A DNA stretch of 10,548 nt, taken from NCBI GenBank assembly GCA_937875605.1, contig CALLXZ010000294.1, positions 1-10,548 on the forward strand, given 5' to 3'. Shown here piece by piece: positions 7,538 through 10,548 of this stretch (positions within the stretch are counted from its first letter, which is position 1; each line of letters begins with the position of its first letter). Both the position numbers and the translations under genes were made by a program. Source of the DNA: an uncultured Moheibacter sp. (GTDB lineage: Bacteria; Bacteroidota; Bacteroidia; Flavobacteriales; Weeksellaceae). The notes beneath the pieces were generated by a model. That model was given only the letters and a program-made list of their open reading frames with translations, did no database searches and had not been told where the DNA came from.

Positions 7538-8446
7538 TTAAATAATCTTTTGCAAAGCTAAGGGATTTATATCAATGAACACCATGTTGAAGATGCCAAA
7601 TCCGATTAATAGTTTGAATGTCAGGTGTAAAATCTTGTGTGTGGTTTTGGAATGGGAGTTCCAAAGTGGAAATAGTAATAAAATATTGAGTCCGGCGCTG
7701 AAAAGAAAAAAGTATTTCATGTAACCGGTGGCGCTGTCTGTCCACATGAAAATTGACCATCCAAATGTCAGGATCATCAGGATGGTCAAGATTATTTTAG
7801 TTGTTTTTTCGCCGTAGATGACAGGAAAGGTGTGGTAATGATAAATGGCGTCTGCGGTAGAGGTTGTGAGGTCTTTCAGGATGTCGGTTATGAGTAATAA
7901 TAACAGCAGAAATCCAGCATGGAAAAAGATGATAGCAGAAAAATTTTCATAATACAGAAACAAAGCAAAAAACGGAAAAACCATCAGTATGACCGAATAG
8001 AGATTGTTTAGTAAAGTGATTTTATTGGCTTTATGTGAATAAAACCAAACTAAGAATTGATACACCAAAAAGAAAAGAGCAACGCGCCAGGAAACGAGAT
8101 AAGCAATTCCCAATGCGAGGATGTTTAGGGCGAGATATACATTTAGTTTAAAATTTTGGGAGATAAATCTTTCGATATAATTCTGGAGCGGACGACTGAT
8201 GGCGTCTTTTTCCAAGTCATAAAAATTATTGATGATGTAACCCGCAGCCGCACTCAAAGCGGAGGCAATGATGATAAAGTTGAGGTTCTGATCCAGTAAA
8301 ATCTGCAGATGGCTTTTTCCTTCGTTGAAGATAAAAAGACTCGCCATGTATTGCGCCAACACGAGCATGGCAATGTTGTAACCCCGAATGACAGTAAAAA
8401 GTGCAAGTGTTTTGACAAATAGTTTCCGCAGACTCAGCCCATTCAT
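7538..8446 (-). CDS. UbiA-family prenyltransferase (membrane)
   Basis: A 302-residue, strongly hydrophobic protein with about eight or nine membrane segments, the usual UbiA fold. The first Asp-rich motif is present as NNFYDLEKD (residues 73-81; usual form NDxxDxxxD), which binds Mg-diphosphate of the prenyl donor. The second motif is unusual: DILKDLTTSTAD (188-199) keeps Asp188, Asp192 and Asp199 but lacks the central acidic residue and the Gly-Asp of the common KDxExxxGD form. PVIYGEKTTK (208-217) matches the conserved segment after it. Close family members in flavobacteria are often annotated as geranylgeranylglycerol-phosphate geranylgeranyltransferases, but the acceptor cannot be read from the sequence; a quinone or other prenyl-lipid role is equally possible. 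ATG 8446 overlaps the stop of the GNAT gene by four bases (ATGA), implying translational coupling. The repeat-like element begins seven bases past its stop, and no terminator is visible there. Confidence 0.85.
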   Translation of the reverse strand: MNGLSLRKLFVKTLALFTVIRGYNIAMLVLAQYMASLFIFNEGKSHLQILLDQNLNFIIIASALSAAAGYIINNFYDLEKDAISRPLQNYIERFISQNFKLNVYLALNILALGIAYLVSWRVALFFLVYQFLVWFYSHKANKITLLNNLYSVILMVFPFFALFLYYENFSAIIFFHAGFLLLLLLITDILKDLTTSTADAIYHYHTFPVIYGEKTTKIILTILMILTFGWSIFMWTDSATGYMKYFFLFSAGLNILLLFPLWNSHSKTTHKILHLTFKLLIGFGIFNMVFIDINPLALQKII

Positions 8447-8709
8447 GGATGGTAAGATTGGATGACTTTTTCAGCAAACCAACAAGTTGCCGAAACGCTC
8501 AAATCATTTTCTTTTGCGTATTCCAATACTTTGTCCACTAATTTTTTACCGTATCCTTTGCCTTCGAATTCTTTTTTGACATAGGTGTGGTTAATAGAAA
8601 TAGCATTTAAGCTTCTTTTGCGAAAGGTAACTTCGCCTATATTTGTTTCATCGTCAAACAAATGAAATCCTCCTACGAGTCCGTCTTCTTCAAAAGTAAA
8701 TCGTTCCAT
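8443..8709 (-). CDS. Small single-domain GNAT N-acetyltransferase (COG2388-like)
   Basis: An 88-residue protein, about the normal size of the minimal GNAT group COG2388 (relatives include Arabidopsis At1g77540). It shows the HTYV strand (41-44), the acetyl-CoA pyrophosphate-binding loop EGKGYGKKL (49-57), and the C-terminal ATCWFAEKVIQSYHP, whose Cys76 matches the conserved cysteine of this group. It probably transfers an acetyl group from acetyl-CoA; the acceptor is unknown for most members. It is the middle gene of a tight operon: its ATG (8709) lies three bases after the mevalonate kinase stop, and its TGA overlaps the prenyltransferase start (ATGA). Close spacing suggests co-expression, but a functional link to isoprenoid synthesis is only an inference. 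It has no signal peptide and is probably cytoplasmic. Confidence 0.88.
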   Translation of the reverse strand: MERFTFEEDGLVGGFHLFDDETNIGEVTFRKRSLNAISINHTYVKKEFEGKGYGKKLVDKVLEYAKENDLSVSATCWFAEKVIQSYHP

Positions 8710-8712
8710 ACA

Positions 8713-9627
8713 TTAGAATTTATAAATGATTTCGGTGTCAAAATCATGTAAGTGTTCTTTTGCTTTTTCATAATCTTTTGTGAAACCCAGAATGTATCCG
8801 CCACCGCCGGAACCACAAAGTTTAAGATAATAAGAATTGGTTTGGATTCCGTATTGCCAAGCGTCCAAAAGACGTTGAGGAATCATCGGTTTGAAATGTA
8901 AAAATGCCCAAGTAGACAGTTTTTTCAAATTGCTGAACAATGGATTCACATCACCTTTTACAAAGGCATCTATGCAGGCATTGTTGTATTTTATGAATTC
9001 TTCTTTCAATGTTTTTCGGAAACCTTCCTGTTTCAATTTCTCAAAGAAAATCTGAACCATGGGAGCTGTTTCGCCTGGAGTACCTGAGTTTACTAAGAAA
9101 ATCGCGCCTTTTCCTTCCTTCTGAGCCGGAATTCCAACCGTCGAAATATCGGTTTTGGAATTGATAAGCAAAGGAAGATTTAAATAGCAGATCAATGGAT
9201 CAATTCCGGAACTTTTTCCGTGAAAGAAAGATTCCATTTTGGAAAAATGTTCTTTTAAACTGGCAATGATTTCTTTGGAAATTCCTTCGTCAATTCCCAA
9301 TTCATGAATCGAATATCGTTCATAAATAGCCGCAACCAAGGCACCTGAACTTCCGACTCCATATCCTTGCGGAATGGTGGAGTCGAAATGCATTCCGTTT
9401 TGGATGTCTGTATTCATCTGATCAAAATCAAATTCACCCGGAAAATTTTCTTGTAAATAATCCGCAAATTTCCGGATGCTTTCATTGGAAATTTTTCCTT
9501 TAGAATTCTCATCAAACGTAAGGGTTCCTTTGTAAGAATTATACGGAATCGTAAGTCCTTTGGAGTCTTCAATGATTCCATATTCTCCAAACAAAAGGAT
9601 TTTTGCGTAAAACAAAGGATTTCTCAT
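8713..9627 (-). CDS. GHMP kinase, probable mevalonate kinase
   Basis: A 304-residue GHMP-superfamily kinase, most likely phosphorylating mevalonate with ATP in the mevalonate pathway to isopentenyl diphosphate. Motif 1 is KILLFGEYG (9-17). Motif 2, the ATP phosphate loop, is PQGYGVGSSGAL (86-97). MESFFHGKSSGID (131-143) carries Glu132 and Asp143 at the positions of the Mg-binding Glu and catalytic Asp of mevalonate kinases. Motif 3 is LCGSGGGGYILG (270-281). The length is typical of short bacterial mevalonate kinases. The N-terminal GEYGIIEDSKG differs from the usual GEHAVVYG, so the substrate should be regarded as probable; phosphomevalonate kinase is the main alternative. It is the first gene of the operon with GNAT and UbiA prenyltransferase, preceded by a clear promoter. 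ATG 9627 is right: it lies about a dozen bases from the predicted transcription start. Confidence 0.87.
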   Translation of the reverse strand: MRNPLFYAKILLFGEYGIIEDSKGLTIPYNSYKGTLTFDENSKGKISNESIRKFADYLQENFPGEFDFDQMNTDIQNGMHFDSTIPQGYGVGSSGALVAAIYERYSIHELGIDEGISKEIIASLKEHFSKMESFFHGKSSGIDPLICYLNLPLLINSKTDISTVGIPAQKEGKGAIFLVNSGTPGETAPMVQIFFEKLKQEGFRKTLKEEFIKYNNACIDAFVKGDVNPLFSNLKKLSTWAFLHFKPMIPQRLLDAWQYGIQTNSYYLKLCGSGGGGYILGFTKDYEKAKEHLHDFDTEIIYKF

Positions 9628-9645
9628 TGGCTTTTAATTGCGTGG

Positions 9646-9672
9646 CAAAGGTACGAATTATTTGATTGTCAA
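9646..9672 (-). promoter_or_regulatory. Bacteroidota-type promoter of the kinase-GNAT-ubiA operon
   Basis: On the - strand TTG (9672-9670) is followed after 16 bases by TACCTTTG (9653-9646), an exact match to the Bacteroidota -7 consensus TAnnTTTG. Transcription would start near 9639, leaving a leader of about 12 bases before ATG 9627. The spacing is slightly short, but the -7 box is perfect and the position is right. Confidence 0.7.
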
Positions 9673-9708
9673 TGATGTGTTAAGGTCAAATTCTATGCCG
9701 TTATTCTG

Positions 9709-9738
9709 CGAATTTCGAATTTCGAAAAACGAATTTCG
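9709..9738. repeat. Heptamer tandem repeat (CGAATTT) after manA
   Basis: On the + strand, four 7-base units follow one another: CGAATTT (9709), CGAATTT (9716), CGAAAAA (9723, degenerate) and CGAATTT (9730), closed by CG at 9737-9738. The block lies three bases from the manA stop on the - strand. Adjacent units can pair weakly (TTCG with CGAA). On the - strand a four-pair ACGA/TCGT hairpin followed by TTTTT is too weak to call a terminator. Confidence 0.7.
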
Positions 9739-9740
9739 TA

Positions 9741-10548
9741 TTAAGGAACCCTCACCTCAATCAAAGTAGAATTCTTTTCGGGAATGATTTTGTACGAATT
9801 TATTTCTGCCGGCATCAGTAAACATTGGTATTTTGAGATTTCCGTACCATAATTTTGAGTTTGAAATTTTGAGCTTCCTTCCGTACAAATGTAAATCTGC
9901 ATTTCGTCATTGTCATTTACCTGAATTTCTTTATCTCCCTTGAAAATTTCAGTTGTAAAATACGGTGTTTCAATTAGTTTATTGAATTGATTCTCCGATT
10001 GATTATAGGTTGTTTTAATTTCTTGAATCGGATTAAAATCAATGGCTTCCAAAGCCAAATCGGTATGCAATTCACGCTTTTTTCCGTTTTGGTCAATTCG
10101 GTTATAATCATAAATTCGATACGTTACATCCGAAGTCTGTTGGATTTCCGCCAGCACAATTCCTGCGCCAATAGCATGAACCCGACCCGCCGGAATGTAA
10201 ACAGCATCTCCTTTTGAAACTGGAACTTTTCCCAATATGTCTTCTAAAGTTTCATTTTCCAGATGTTTGGAATAATAGTCTTTTGTTATTTCATCTTTGA
10301 ATCCGATGATCAATTCAGCATCTTTCTCCGCATCCATGATGTACCACATTTCAGACTTCCCGAAAGAATTATGCAATCGTTTTGCCTGCTCATTGTTTGG
10401 ATGAACCTGAACTGAAAGCGGCGTGGCGGCATCTATGAATTTAATTAAGAGAGGAAATTCATTTCTGAATTTTTCCCAGACTTTTTTTCCTACTAATTTT
10501 TCCTGGAATACATCTATTATTTCATTCAAATTCTTTCCCTCTAAAGCG
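9741..10548 (-). CDS. manA: Mannose-6-phosphate isomerase, class I, 5' end missing
   Basis: Type I phosphomannose isomerase, a zinc cupin enzyme that interconverts mannose-6-phosphate and fructose-6-phosphate and so feeds GDP-mannose and glycan synthesis or mannose use. The frame stays open to the window edge (reading ..ALEGKNLNEIIDVF), so the TTG codon at 10529 is an internal Leu and not a start; roughly the first 45-50 residues are outside. Counting from that Leu, the zinc ligands are Gln41 and His43 in LSVQVHP, Glu60 in KSEMWY and His118 in GRVHAIGAG; the catalytic Arg is expected in DVTYRIYDYNR (Arg138). The C-terminal cupin half is short, as in bacterial enzymes of about 310-330 residues. 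The TAA stop is at 9741; the mevalonate kinase promoter lies downstream, so it is probably transcribed separately from that operon. Confidence 0.94.
   Translation of the reverse strand, partial: ALEGKNLNEIIDVFQEKLVGKKVWEKFRNEFPLLIKFIDAATPLSVQVHPNNEQAKRLHNSFGKSEMWYIMDAEKDAELIIGFKDEITKDYYSKHLENETLEDILGKVPVSKGDAVYIPAGRVHAIGAGIVLAEIQQTSDVTYRIYDYNRIDQNGKKRELHTDLALEAIDFNPIQEIKTTYNQSENQFNKLIETPYFTTEIFKGDKEIQVNDNDEMQIYICTEGSSKFQTQNYGTEISKYQCLLMPAEINSYKIIPEKNSTLIEVRVP

Noticed and set aside
9715..9743. Terminator for manA formed by the heptamer repeats
   Set aside because: The best stem is only four pairs before TTTTT on the - strand, too weak to claim.
10527..10529. TTG as the manA start
   Set aside because: The frame continues to the window edge with family-like residues (LEGKNL), so the gene is truncated by the window.
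1..10548. CRISPR array, tRNA, rRNA, prophage or defence system
   Set aside because: No regularly spaced direct repeats, no tRNA-like cloverleaf noticed, and all long frames are housekeeping or envelope proteins.

Overview
The window looks like a chromosomal segment of a flavobacterium (phylum Bacteroidota), most like the Chryseobacterium/Weeksellaceae group. The evidence is AT-rich DNA, weak Shine-Dalgarno sites, a Bacteroidota-type -7 box (TACCTTTG) ahead of the mevalonate kinase gene, a mitochondrial-like aconitase beside an AcnB-type aconitase, and mevalonate-pathway genes grouped with a UbiA-family prenyltransferase. The genus is inferred from resemblance only.

Layout. 1-4419 (+): two aconitases in tandem, acnB (5' end outside the window) and a complete mitochondrial-type acnA, each followed by a terminator-like hairpin. 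4539-5408 (+): a secreted, Cys-free protein with a V-R repeat region and a Tyr-rich DUF6515-like C-terminus. 5553-6281 (-): a pirin-family protein convergent with it; two separate hairpins lie between them. 6436-7308 (-): an RsuA/RluB-type pseudouridine synthase with its own terminator. 7378-7530: a structured, GC-richer, non-coding repeat-like element in the 229-base gap behind the prenyltransferase gene. 7538-9627 (-): a tight three-gene operon, GHMP kinase (mevalonate kinase) - small GNAT - UbiA prenyltransferase, with a recognisable promoter. 9741-10548 (-): a 5'-truncated class I mannose-6-phosphate isomerase, separated from the operon by a heptamer tandem repeat.

Functionally, the aconitases serve the TCA cycle (and possibly methylcitrate metabolism), the kinase and prenyltransferase serve isoprenoid and prenyl-lipid synthesis, and the remainder is housekeeping (rRNA modification, mannose phosphate metabolism, a cupin protein). 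No phage, CRISPR, toxin, defence or complete insertion-sequence genes were seen. No intergenic gap exceeds 300 bases. I found no convincing new multi-gene system. The most notable items are the repeat-like element, the kinase-GNAT-prenyltransferase coupling, the altered second Asp motif of the prenyltransferase and the V-R repeat protein.
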